Part shown: piece by piece, positions 27,003 through 36,933 of the stretch
Layout: each line of letters starts with the position of its first letter
How positions within the stretch are numbered: the first letter of the stretch is position 1
Assembly: GCA_934045905.1 (NCBI GenBank)
Contig: OW203761.1
Location: forward strand, 33,468,964 to 33,532,963
DNA from: Leuctra nigra
Taxonomy: Eukaryota; Arthropoda; Insecta; Plecoptera; Leuctridae
DNA length: 64,000 nucleotides
Reading direction: 5' to 3'
Notes under the pieces: generated by a model
What the model saw: only the letters and a program-made list of their open reading frames with translations
What the model was told of the DNA's origin: nothing
The model's database searches: none
Made by a program: the position numbers and the translations under genes

Positions 27003-27290
27003 GATTGTTTAACCCATAAAAAACACTCTGAGTAAAAAAGGCAGCCAAGTCTCTTCAACTAAGAAAAAAATTGAAACAGCCCTAAAACACGGTTTTCACG
27101 GCCCTCTAGCTCGCCAAGGGCGTAACCTATTGTTCTCAAATTTGGTAAATGTTGTAGGGTGGGCCATATCTCGAGATTAAGATATTTCGCAACAATGTGA
27201 GATTTCCAAATTTTAAGATGCTTTGATTCTTTGATTTTACTTTGATGCTTACAGTAAAAGTGGGTTGCTTGCTCCAGCCCTTATAATATA
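27003..27290 (+). mobile_element. Family B fragment, cut by a family A insertion
   Basis: Shares blocks with the copies at 29277, 31154 and 34235: AAAACACTC..GTAAAA followed by GCAGCCAAGTC, the ACGGCCCTCTAGCTCGC block, and CGCAACAATGTGAGATTTCC. The 3' hairpin end is missing because the family A terminus CTAGGAAAACGC starts at 27291. Confidence 0.6.
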
Positions 27291-27353
27291 CTAGGAAAAC
27301 GCTCTGTGTAACGCGTTGATAAGCGAGCACGGATATGTACACATATACGGATG

Positions 27354-27470
27354 TACAACATGCCTCTGTACAACATGGTAACTGTGTGCCTATTTACAAC
27401 ATGCCTCTGTACAACATGGTAACTGTGTGCCTATGTACAACATGCCTCTGTACATTATGCCTAACATGCT
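27354..27470. repeat. 41-bp tandem repeat, about 2.7 copies
   Basis: Units start at 27354, 27395 and 27436, each beginning TACAACATGCCTCTGTACA. The array sits just inside the 3' terminus of a family A element and is absent from the copy at 15466. Confidence 0.9.
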
Positions 27471-27631
27471 CGAAGCGAAATTTTGTCTATGGAAAATGTT
27501 ATTAAATTTAAAAGCCAATAATTCTTAAATTTGGCCACAGACTTATATAAAAGTCTCAAAAAATTCCTAAAATATTGGTCCCAATAACCTTGCGAAGTTT
27601 TAAGTTGATTGATTAAACCAAATACATTAGT

Positions 27632-27654
27632 AATAGTAACCTTCGGTTACTATT
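27632..27654. repeat. Perfect 10-bp hairpin with three-base loop
   Basis: AATAGTAACC and GGTTACTATT flank TTC. Related family A copies lack this palindrome at the matching position, so it seems specific to this copy. Confidence 0.8.
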
Positions 27655-29276
27655 GAACCTTTCTGATTGGACGGTTCCTTGCTAATTTAAAAAAAAAACT
27701 CATTATCTCATTAAATAAATATACCTGGGACCACTCATAATATTAGTGTGTGTACACAATACTAGGAAAACGCTCAGTGTAACGCGTTGATGAGCGAGCA
27801 CAGAACATGCAGCATCCCCAGTCACGATACACGAAACGGCACAAGACGATTTTCTCTGCAACTTTTCCAATCTCCAAATACTTTGGATGAATATCAGATC
27901 CATTGTGTCGTGACTTTCCTACATACTTTTTCCAGCTTTTGACAACCCATACTAAACTTGTAAAATGACAATTAATAATTGACTGATTGGGCTTACAATG
28001 TGTAAAATTTTAGATTATGTTGGTCTTGATCACCATGCAAAATTTGAACGTAATCGGAACATTTTGATTGTCGACCAATCAGAAGATATTATTGAAACTT
28101 AAACGAATTGGAGTATGTGGCCATCGAACTGCATCAGATTTTATAAGCGCTAGTTTTATTGTAAATTGTGGACTGCTTGGCTGCTCTACAGGCCTTGGTG
28201 GAGCAGAAGCTTAAAGAAGGCAGGGATGAAAAAAAGTAGTATAGGAATCCTGCTCGTGACGTCACAGTGGTAGAAAAATGGAGGCTGCTATGGTAGGGGA
28301 AATGTGTCAAAGCTATAAATAATAGCTATAAATCATATTATCAGATGAATATTTAACTTAAACATGTGTATGGATAAATATTGCGTATTATTATTAGCTT
28401 GTACTTACTTAAATATCTTTCTTTCACAAGTAATCACTCAAAATATGAGATTTGGATTGCCGCTGTCAGATTTGTTTTTCCCTATACTTTTGTATAGGTT
28501 ACTATGGCAACCTTTTCTCAAGCAGGATGCCTATACGTTTTACAAATATTTCTAGATTATGGAATAAAATGTCCCTAAAATGACAAAAACTTTTGAAAAT
28601 AACAACAGAATTGACTGAAAATTAGCAAAAATACCTTAAATGTTGCTCCTAATGACCATGCGAAGTTTTAAGTTGATCGGTCAACCGGTTCTAGTTTAAA
28701 TTTCAAAAATCACCGGAAAAATGGTTTCAAATTTGAACCAATAGGGGGATTTGGCTGAATTTTTTTATGATTGGGTACAATGTTGGTTCAAATGACTTGT
28801 CAAAATTTCAAATTGATTGGAACAACCAATCGAAAGATATATTTTTTTTAATTTGAACCAATCACGGGATCCCGTTCAAAAACGATCCCAGGGACCGTAT
28901 AGAGTACGTTAGTATGTGTACAAAATTTCAGATCGATTGCTTGAGCGGTTTGACCTGGGCTGTGACCACAAAAAAAAAAAACACACAGAGAAAGTGCTAT
29001 AAGAGTACCGTGGTGACGCTCGCTACGCTTGCTCGATTACTATTAGTAGCACTTTTTATTTTTGCTTCATGCCTTGTTAATTAGGCACCGGTTATTAAAA
29101 AAAAACGCGCAAAACAATGAAATTTGCGATACGATTGAAGCCCGTTAACACATTTATCTAAAATTTTAATCATGATTAGATAATAGAAAAACTTAGGGCA
29201 CTTAGGGTTCACTTGGCACATTTTTAAAATGAACTTTCATACGGCACCCTGCAAGACAAGAAAATTTACAATTTTT

Positions 29277-30715
29277 CATTCCACCCAGCCAAGTCGTACT
29301 GTACACTCACACTCACTCAACTTACCGTAAATGCCTAAAGTGGGTATAACACTATGCAATTCAAATCTTCCGATTAGAATTGGACAATTTGGCTAGTGTG
29401 ATAGACAAGAAAAATCCAAATCTTGACAATTCTTGATTTAGAACTGGTTCTATTTTCCCAACTCCAATTGGACAATTTGAGATGAATAAACACTAGTATT
29501 GAAACAAATATCGAAACAGAGAACACAACGTCGTAATATTTAATCATTATTATGTATAAAGATCACATATTAACAGAACAATTGAATGCTAATTGCTGTT
29601 TAGGTTGATTGTTATAAAAAAACATAAAACAAATCTAACCTCAAACCATGCAATTGAGAAACAAAAGCAAGATTTGAATTGGGATAATTTGAATCTGGAA
29701 GATTTGAGTTGCCCAACTTGAATTGCATAGTGTAATACACACTTAATAAACTGAGGAGCAGACCAAACACTTTTACTGTAGGTAAGCAACAACATGGCAT
29801 TTTCGGCCTATTGGATCTTAAAATTGGAAAATCTCACATTGTTGCGAAATATCTTAATTTCGAGTTATGACCCACCCCACCCCATATACCGAATTTGGGA
29901 ACAACAGGTTATGCCATTGATTCAGATTCAGATATCAGGAAACACTGTTGACAGGGCCACAGCCTAAACGGCTGAACCGATCGATCTGTAATTTTTACCA
30001 CATGTGCACTTTTGGCGTCTGATGATACCTAGTCCTTACAAATTTTTTGTGCCACTATTTTGAAACCGGATGTGACGTCATATCTCAAAAACAGATGGAC
30101 CGATCAGGACAAAACTAGCACCAAACGATTCGGACGGTCATCTATATAAAATATCAATTGCCAAAATAGAAATGTTCTATTACCGAAACCGGAAATGATT
30201 TCATACAAATGTCAGGTCTGACTAAAATCGTTCTTATAACAATAACTACATGTTCAGAAGGCTTATAATGTAACTTAACATATTTTAGATACAAATTTTA
30301 GGTGGCAGTAAAGTCAGCCGCCATTTTGAAAACCGGAAGTGATGCCATAACTCGAGAACGGCTGGACCGATTGGAACGAAAATTTCGCTATACTTCAAAG
30401 CATATTATTTATAGCATACAGAGTAAGAAGCACAACTTTTCATTGCAACCAAATCACAAGGGTTTTTTTTTTTAATGGAATTATAGTCCTGGGTGACACA
30501 AAAATGTTACAAGTTGTAAGAATAAACAAAAAAAGGAGTGATATCCACATAAAAAAACACTCCGTGTAAAAATACCAGCCAAGTCACTTCAACTAAAAAA
30601 ATATAAGAAATCTGAAAATTCTGCACTGAAAAGTAGTGATATCATAAAATTGGCCAAGTCAAAACTTTTCAAAAAATACTTGGCGCATCGTTTTTTTTAT
30701 GGCATTTTATTATAT
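29277..30715 (-). mobile_element. Family B copy, long, hairpin end lost
   Basis: Starts with CCACCCAGCCAAGTCGTACT (minus-strand 3' region of family B, without the terminal hairpin and CTAG). It runs through shared blocks with GAAACACTGTTGACAGGGCC and several 'CCGGAAGTGA..TCATATCTC.AAAACGG' motifs, to AACACTCCGTGTAAAAATAC and ACTTGGCGCATCG. It matches 31154-32275 in the same order, so the two form a direct repeat over more than 1 kb. A MITE interrupts it at 29339-29743. Confidence 0.65.
29339..29743. mobile_element. 405-bp MITE with TAA target duplication (PIF/Harbinger-like)
   Basis: Terminal inverted repeats: AGTGGGTATAACACTATGCA at the left and AGTGTGTATTACACTATGCA (complement of the right end). 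It is flanked by TAA at 29336-29338 and 29744-29746. The homologous copy near 31210-31240 has the uninterrupted sequence GCCTAATAAAC, a paralogous empty site with a single TAA. A 3-bp TAA/TTA duplication is typical of PIF/Harbinger MITEs (family knowledge). It carries no transposase. Confidence 0.85.
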
Positions 30716-30769
30716 GTATAAATGAGTATATTAGATTTCCGGCCTTCTTTAATACTATTTATAATTAGT

Positions 30770-30925
30770 AAATTAAGTATATTTAGTATTATTTATATTT
30801 AGTATTATAATAATATAATTATAATATAGTATATAATATTATATTATATATTATAATATAATATAATAATAGTATAGTATTATTTAGTATTATATTTAGT
30901 ATTTATATTTAGTATTAGTATTAAC
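30770..30925. repeat. AT-rich low-complexity tract
   Basis: Irregular repetition of ATTTAGTATTAT and TATAATATAAT words, with no other structure. Confidence 0.85.
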
Positions 30926-30928
30926 ACT

Positions 30929-31081
30929 TTGCGGATTGTGTACTTGGCTCTTGTTGAAAGTGTTATTAGGTATGGTATCTTGACATGGAAGCATGCATCA
31001 GATTATTTAATAAATAATATTTCCAAAATTACAAACAAGAATTTTAAAGAATTTAGAAGAGCATTTACAAAAATGAAATAA
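30929..31081 (+). pseudogene. LINE (non-LTR retrotransposon) reverse-transcriptase fragment
   Basis: The frame reads LRIVYLALVESVIRYGILTW and continues about 30 residues to TAA. A segment of the form 'Y-x-A-L-x-x-S-x-x-x-Y-G-I-x-x-W' lies C-terminal to the catalytic domain in CR1/Jockey-type ORF2 proteins (family knowledge). It is truncated upstream by AT-rich sequence, and its continuation appears beyond an inserted family B copy at 32515. Not functional. Confidence 0.6.
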
Positions 31082-31450
31082 TTAAAAACAGTGGTATATA
31101 CTAATTCTGTGGAGTGTTCCCATTTCAGCAATTATATGATTACCAACTAATATCTAGTGGAGCGGTCGCTCCACCCAGCCAAGTCGTACTATACACTCAC
31201 AGTCACTCAACATACCGTTACTGCCTAATAAACAAAGGAGCAGACCAACCACTTTTACTGTAAGCAACAACATGGCATTTTCGGCCTACTGGATCTTAAA
31301 ATTCGAAAATCTCACATTGTTGCGAAATATCTTAATTTCGAGCTATGGCCCACCCCACATCCTATACCAAATTTGGGAACAACAGGTTATGTCATTTGCG
31401 AGCAAGAGGGCCATGAAAACAGTGAAATTACACCCCTTTTAAAAGCTATC

Positions 31451-31481
<31 letters not shown>
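31451..31481. repeat. (GAT)n microsatellite, about 10 units
   Basis: Uninterrupted GAT repeats inside the family B copy. Confidence 0.95.
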
Positions 31482-31482
<1 letters not shown>

Positions 31483-32102
31483 CAGGGGGTCAGGAAACAC
31501 TGTTGACAGGGCCACAGCCTAAACGGGTAAACCGATCGATCTGAAATTTTTACCACATGTGCACTTTTGGCGTTCAAGGTGCCTTTTGCTATAACTGGTT
31601 TTATGCCGCCTTTTTGAAACCGGAAGTGACGTCATATCTCAAAAACGGCTAGACCGATCGAAATGAAACTAGCGCCAAATGATTCAGACGGTCTTCTAAG
31701 TGGATTATCAATAGTCAAAAAATAAATGTATTATTACCGAAACCGGAAATAACGTCATAAAAATGAAAAATCAGACTTTAATCACCTCTTACTAGAATAA
31801 CTACACAGTCAGAAGGCTTATAATAATACGTAACATTTATAGAAATAAATTCTAGGTGGCAGTAATTTCAGCCGCCATTTTGAAAACTGGAAGTGATGCC
31901 ATATCTCGAAAACGACTGGACCTATTGGAACAAAGATTTCGCTTTTCTTCATGTAGTATCATTTTAAGCATTATTTAGTACCAAACCCAACATTTAGTAG
32001 TAACCATATCGGAAATGGCTTATTTTTTTAAAGGAATTAGTCATTGCTGCTCCGACATATTGTGTTACAAGTGTGTGAATAATCTAAAAAAAGGAGTGAT
32101 AT

Positions 32103-32514
32103 CCCCATAAAAAACACTCCGTGTAAAAATACCAGCCAAGTCTTTTCAACTATAAAAAAATATAAGAAATCTAAAAATCCAGCACAGAAAAGTAGTGATA
32201 TCAAAAAATTAGCCAAGCAAAACTTAATTTTAAAAATCAAAATATACTTGGCGCATCGTTTTTTAGGGCATTATAGGTATATTATGTGTATATAAGTAGA
32301 TAGATTTTATGTATATTTCACATCTAGCCTAAACGTCTAATCTATCTAGGTATACGCACGATGCGCCAAGTATATTTTGGTTTTTAAAATTAAGTTTTGC
32401 TTGGCCCATTTTTTGATATCACTACTTTTCAGTGCTGGATTTTTAGATTTCTTATATTTTTTTATAGTTGAAAAGACTTGGCTGGTATTTTTACACGAAG
32501 TGTTTTTTATGGGG
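32103..32514. mobile_element. 412-bp inverted-repeat element with ~155-bp arms
   Basis: The left arm starts CCCCATAAAAAACACTCCGT and the right arm ends with its near complement at 32514. The arms match almost fully to about 32263 and 32361, around a ~100-bp AT-rich centre. The similarity is high enough that both arms encode the same chance peptide in opposite directions (minus 32037-32240 and plus 32377-32514). The terminus matches the MITE at 36716-36933. Confidence 0.85.
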
Positions 32515-33062
32515 TTAAAACATTATTTCGATAAAGAAAATAAGATCACCAAAATTCACAAATACAATATTCGAAAGGTCCAGTATGAAGTTCCTCGATA
32601 TAATGACAATCACGTAAAAAATACAATAGCAGTCAAAGTACCTATGACTTTCAATAATTTGCCAGAGACCTTGCACAATTTCACTAAAATTAGTCATGTT
32701 AAATTAGACCTAAAAGATTTTTATATAACCTGAGACATATCTCTCTTTTGTATTTCAATATGTTTTCTTATTTTTTTGTAGGATATTTTGTGTATTGTTT
32801 ACCTTGATTTCTTTTCTTTTCAGCATAAGTTTTAGTTTAGTTTAGTTTTATTGTCTATGGTTTTATTATGAGTTTGTTAAATGGTATTGATTGATTAGGT
32901 TAGGTATTGACTGGGATTTGATGTATGTTTTATGTTAATGTGTATTGTGTAGTACTCCTGCTGATAAGCTTAATTTATTTTATAGCTTAGCAGGGCGAAG
33001 TACATAATATTTTGTATATTATGTTTAATCTCAAATAAATAAAATAAATATATAAAAAAAAG
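32515..33062 (+). pseudogene. LINE 3' end: ORF2 C-terminus, 3' UTR and A-rich tail
   Basis: The frame to the TGA at 32731-32733 contains HKYNIRK followed about 30 residues later by FNNLPETLHN. This matches the 'H-x-Y-N-T-R ... F/W-N-x-L-P' C-terminal pattern of CR1/Jockey-type ORF2 proteins. The ~300-bp 3' UTR has a hairpin at 32957-32994 (CCTGCT..AAGCT / AGCTT..AGCAGG) and ends in AAATAAATAAAATAAATATA plus A residues. It is 5' truncated and dead; only the tail of ORF2 is present. The listed frame also reads back into the palindrome arm, which is not part of the LINE. Confidence 0.72.
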
Positions 33063-33246
33063 ATAATACGTATTAGCAGATAATTCTTTTCGTGAATCCA
33101 GCCCCAGAAGCTCAACAGTAATGTACACACTCATAAATCAAGGCAAACTCAACAGGTATACATATTCAATATAAAATAACAAAGCAAATCCAACAAAATT
33201 CTAATTACATTCACTCGAAAATATATATCAAACTTCCCCCAAAAAT

Positions 33247-33637
33247 TAGAGATTAGATTTGATTAGATTAGTATTGTTTAATGGCGCGTCAACGACGAGG
33301 TTATATTGCGCACATTAATGTTTACTTTTAACTTTGTTGATTATAAGTGGAGGACATGGGGAAGGGTCTACCTAACGGGCCAGATCCGGGGGAGTCTGAA
33401 ACTGGTGGGAAAGCCCGCACAGAATGTGTCAGACCGGGGGGGGGGGGGGGGGGGGGAGACTTCGGGCCTGAGGGACCCGAATTCAGGGGGATCACCATCT
33501 CGAGGGGGGAGGCCGGCCCGAGGGGCCCCCGAATTTGGGGATGGCATGGGACTAGGTCGACCCTGGACTGCACTTAGTTGGGACCAACACTCGTTATGTC
33601 CTCACTACCGCGTCAAGGTAGCAGTCCATTGGTGGGG
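33247..33637 (-). mobile_element. SINE-like/non-LTR dispersed repeat, copy 1
   Basis: Shares its full length with copies at 39386 and 45189: GGCGCGTCAACGACGAGG near the left, GGGGGATCACCATCTCGAGG, GGTCGACCCTGGACTGCACT and CAGTCCATTGGTG at the right. The left edge is a GATTAGATT microsatellite; a simple-repeat tail suggests that this is the 3' end, hence minus orientation. An internal G run (33437-33457) varies between copies. The proline/glycine-rich frames on both strands come from this composition and are not genes. Confidence 0.65.
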
Positions 33638-33853
33638 AAAAATTAGAGAAATTAATGACACATCTTTTCCATGATCTTTATTCTTTTCTAAAGATCGCTG
33701 AAGCTCATCCTAACAAATGCTGCATATTAGTCAATTAATAAATTCCTAGATGACAAAGATCTACAGCAGAAAAAGCAGGAAAATTTTAATGCAATGCAAT
33801 TATTCTCGTTAGTAAGTAAGATATTTCGGTATCTATGTAATTGTATTTTTAAA

Positions 33854-34026
33854 TACAGTTTGTTTTTCCTATGTCTGAACTCTCAACAGAATGCGCTGTC
33901 TTCGGTTTTTCTGCTAGGCCGAGAAAGACTGCATTGCAACTTGCAAGGTGAGCGCGCAATGAAGTCCAGAACAACTGACGGTGACTCCGTCTGGTGAGAG
34001 TTCAAACATAGGAAAAACGAACTGTA
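33854..34026. mobile_element. TA-flanked MITE (Tc1/mariner-like)
   Basis: CAGTTTGTTTTTCCTATGTC at the left and its near complement GACATAGG-type end (CATAGGAAAAACGAACTG) at the right, each flanked by TA. The inverted repeats of about 35 bp surround ~100 bp of non-coding DNA. A TA flank fits Tc1/mariner MITEs. Its right end is 4 bp from a family A Helitron terminus at 34031. Confidence 0.72.
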
Positions 34027-34030
34027 CGCA

Positions 34031-34200
34031 CTAGGAAAACGATCAGTGAAACGCGTTGATGAGCGAGCATCGTTACGTGCAAATTCTCCAACAGAAATTC
34101 CTTGCCGATTTGAAATATGATCCACTCATGACTCAATCAACATAAAAACGCGTTCAATACATTTATTTTCGGGCTTTACAGAGATGCCGATGCGTGTACA
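34031..34200 (-). mobile_element. Family A Helitron-like 3' end fragment
   Basis: Starts CTAGGAAAACGATCAGTGAA after an A and shares 'AACGCGTTGATGAGCGAGCA' with the other copies. It matches 26085-26230 (GATCCACTCA..CAATCAACATAAA). It is truncated on the right where family B begins. Confidence 0.65.
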
Positions 34201-34234
34201 TCTAAAGATGGAAGTCGTGTAATTTTTCACGATT

Positions 34235-34474
34235 TTCATGGCCCTCTAGCTCGCAAATGGCATTACCTATTGTTGACTTATACTTGGAATATATGGTTGG
34301 GTGGGCCATAGTTCCAAATTAAAATAATTCGCAACAATGTGAAATTTTCCAATTTTAAGATCCAGTAGGCCGAAAAAGCCATGCTCCTCAGTTTATTATA
34401 GGCAGTAACGGTATGTTGAGTGAGTGTGAGTGCATACAGTACGACTTGGCTGGGTGAAGCGACCGCTCCACTAG
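34235..34474 (+). mobile_element. Family B copy, 3' part
   Basis: Runs from CATGGCCCTCTAGCTCGCAA to the hairpin/CTAG terminus at 34471-34474 (one mismatch in the stem). The matching order is the reverse of 31154-31420. Confidence 0.68.
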
Positions 34475-36715
34475 ATGTAGGGTGGAACCGTCCCGGCATT
34501 TGCCCTCGACTGCCGGAACCTAGACAAATGTCAGTCAGGAAGGACGAACTTCATTCTATTCTTGAGTAGGAATGCACAAATACAAGAAAATGCTGTCATA
34601 AGGAGTATATTTCCTTGGCAACCATCATACTTCCCAACACATGTAAAGGCCCACGGTCTGCAAGACACGAAGGCAGAAAGTTGGATTTGCCCAACATTTG
34701 TGTCCGTTTGTGGTTATTCATATCATGGACTTTTTCCATATCAATGACCTGATACTTCATATTATCTAGACGCAGTATTGAGAACTTAATCACCAGTATT
34801 GTGTTTCCATGAGTGTGCCAGTAGAGATGTCAGTTAAAAGAATGCAACTCACCTAGGTGTCCATCAAGATCTCAGCACCCAGCAGTCCAACACAGGGGCA
34901 GATCCACAGCGATCATTGAACCCTATAGGCCTACATGAGCAGCGAGCTCCGATCATTTACTGGAAATGAAGAAAAGAAAGTCAGTTCGTTTTAAAGCCCC
35001 AACAAATCAACATATCCCTTGGTCCAAATGTTTTGTAGTGTTGACTTATTATATGCTACAAACCCCTCTAACAAATGAGAAGATACCATAGGTACTCCAA
35101 AATATTGTTCGAATAAAAATCAATAAAGAATCAATTGAGTCTTCGACCCAAAAAAAGTAAGAACAAACCCTGTCGGAAGTCTGATGCGGTAGGTAATAGA
35201 ATATGGTATGCTATAGAGAGGAATAGCCTCTCTATGCTATGCTATCGGGTCATTACTTCAACAAGCCTTACCTCGACCATGGGGCAGTCCCCGATTAAGC
35301 TACATACCAACGGCGAAGATTAATTTGCCTATTTTCGGCAAAACTATGGCTAACCCAAAGGCTGGAGCGTCCCTGGGGTTCCAATGTCCTCGTCAAGAAC
35401 TCAGTTCCAAGGGATCGAACAACCAGGATGGCCTGGTGCGTAGGCCATCGCACCTACCTGGTGCGTAGGCCATCGCACCTACCTGGTGCGTAGGAACTAA
35501 ATTTTGCAAGAGGGGGAATAATATTGTAAAATAACTTGAGCTGGAGATAAAAGTGTCCACGAAGACAATGGGGGTCTGAAAAAAATTAATTTCAGCCATG
35601 AATTTGGTGTATTCCTTCGCGATTTTAACACTTTTTAAGCATATTTTTATCTTGACATATAAATGTATAAGGACATAGGGAGGGGAATTGAATCAGAGAT
35701 TCAGATATTGATTCCTACGCGCCTGGATGGCACACCCTGGAGTGATCACCCTTACGATACATCAGCACGATCAAGACGCGGCATGCGCTTGCACGGTTTT
35801 GTCAAGTACAACTTGAGGTAGTAACGTCCGCTCCGATCATTTACTGGACATCAAGAAAACCATATTAATTACCCATCCCCTAACAAAATATGAAGAAAAT
35901 GAAACCAGAATATCTAAAGTCCCAATTAACCCCCCAAAAGTATTTAACGCAATTGCCCCACCCCTGTAACCAAAAAAAGAAAAGCTATTACCTACTCTAA
36001 AACATTGACAGAATAAAAGTAATTAAAAAAATCTATTGAGTTCTGACACAGAGAAGTAACAAGACAATGTCCTCGGCCAGTTAGGTACAACAGGATGCTC
36101 GAGGCCCCTGCGTCGAACCCGGGTCTGCTGATCAGCTTGACAGAACCCTGCGACAATACAAACAGTAGTTAGAGAGAAGACTAGAGGTTAGTCATGTAAC
36201 ACAGACACAATACTGGCAGCAAACTACAATACTGGTAACAATTCTCAATACTGATTAATGTCGTCCATGACCATACAAGTACACTCCATTTTACCTTTTT
36301 CGTGTGGGGTTTATTTTAAAATAGGTAGGTATAGATATTACTATTTCTTACCTTGCTTTCCATAAGCTTCTCAAAAGTAGTGATGCCACAAGAATGGCTA
36401 AGTATGTTCGTCAAGCTTGCTCTGAACTGCTCTAAGTTGCTCCAACTTGCACCAGCCTTCCTGTAGGCCGACGAACACAATTACCTGTTCCAAGCAGGTT
36501 CGAAAGTCCGACGAACAGACCTATCATTTCTTTTTTATATGTAAATTTAAATTTTCCATAAAAGCATCAGCCAAATTTCGATCGTCAAACCCATAGCAAT
36601 GGAGCTGAAGTTTGGCAGATAGTTCAGAGAAGTATAAGGATCGGTCAGAAGCGCTTGAAATGGAAAATATTCGAGCAGTCTTCATGCAGTGTCTATAGAC
36701 TAGAATATATCCCAG
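34475..36715. other. Intergenic, no supported gene
   Basis: Short frames without recognisable domains. A perfect 9-bp hairpin ATAGAGAGG/CCTCTCTAT lies at about 35213-35236, and a 25-bp tandem repeat at 35433-35494 is listed separately. A mini-repeat of CTTGCTCTGAACTGCTCTAAGTTGCTCCAACTTGC type lies at 36415-36450, in pieces. Confidence 0.4.
35433..35494. repeat. 25-bp tandem repeat, 2.5 units, each palindromic
   Basis: Units start at 35433, 35458 and 35483. Each contains GGTGCG, TAGGCCAT and CGCACC, so every unit can form a 6-bp hairpin. Confidence 0.9.
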
Positions 36716-36933
36716 AAAAAAACACTACGTGTAAAAAAGGCAGCCAAGTCTCCTTTAAAAAACTCAACACCGAAAAGGAGTGATACCAAAAAAGGTGCCA
36801 AGTCAATGACATTTCCAAATATTTAATCGTATTTTTGAAATAAAAGTATAAACACCGAGAAATACTTAACAAACTTAAAAAACGATGGACTTAGCGCATC
36901 GTTATTTTCGTTTTACACGGAGTGTTTTTTTTT
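36716..36933. mobile_element. ~218-bp MITE with ACACTNCGTGTAAAA ends
   Basis: ACACTACGTGTAAAA at the left pairs with TTTTACACGGAGTGT at the right, both embedded in runs of A or T. Internal words GGCAGCCAAGTC and TTAGCGCATCG are shared with the ends of 32103-32514 and with family B copies, linking the two. No coding. Confidence 0.75.

Larger units (their letters stand above)
27291..29036 (-). mobile_element. Two family A Helitron-like ends in series (partial copy plus second copy)
   Basis: A family A 3' terminus lies at 27291 and a second at 27762, each preceded by A on the + strand. Only one 5' terminus follows (GCTCGA ending at 29036, then T). The 27291-27761 piece matches the 3' half of 14612-15466. 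The 28560-29036 part matches its 5' half, including a run of A residues at 28969-28981. The middle (about 28140-28550) has no match elsewhere in the window. Either one element inserted in another, or tandem Helitron copies, could give this pattern. Confidence 0.65.
31154..32514 (-). mobile_element. Family B copy with intact 3' hairpin, ending in a palindrome
   Basis: On the minus strand the 3' end is GTGGAGCG-AC-CGCTCCAC overlapping CTAG (31154-31174). The interior repeats the order seen at 29277-30715. It lies between two pieces of what looks like one LINE, so it probably inserted into that LINE. A (GAT)n microsatellite (31451-31481) is present only in this copy. Confidence 0.65.

Noticed and set aside
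32037..32240. Hydrophobic small ORF that might be a membrane peptide
   Set aside because: It is one arm of the 412-bp inverted repeat; the same peptide appears from the opposite arm by symmetry, so there is no sign of coding selection.
33306..33674. 122-codon glycine/proline-rich frame (and similar frames at 39414-39786 and 45289-45551)
   Set aside because: All fall inside the three copies of the SINE-like repeat, occur on both strands, and change with G-tract length.
36060..36160. Minus-strand GGGTTCGACGC, possible tRNA T-loop
   Set aside because: The stem does not pair properly and no other tRNA arm is present.
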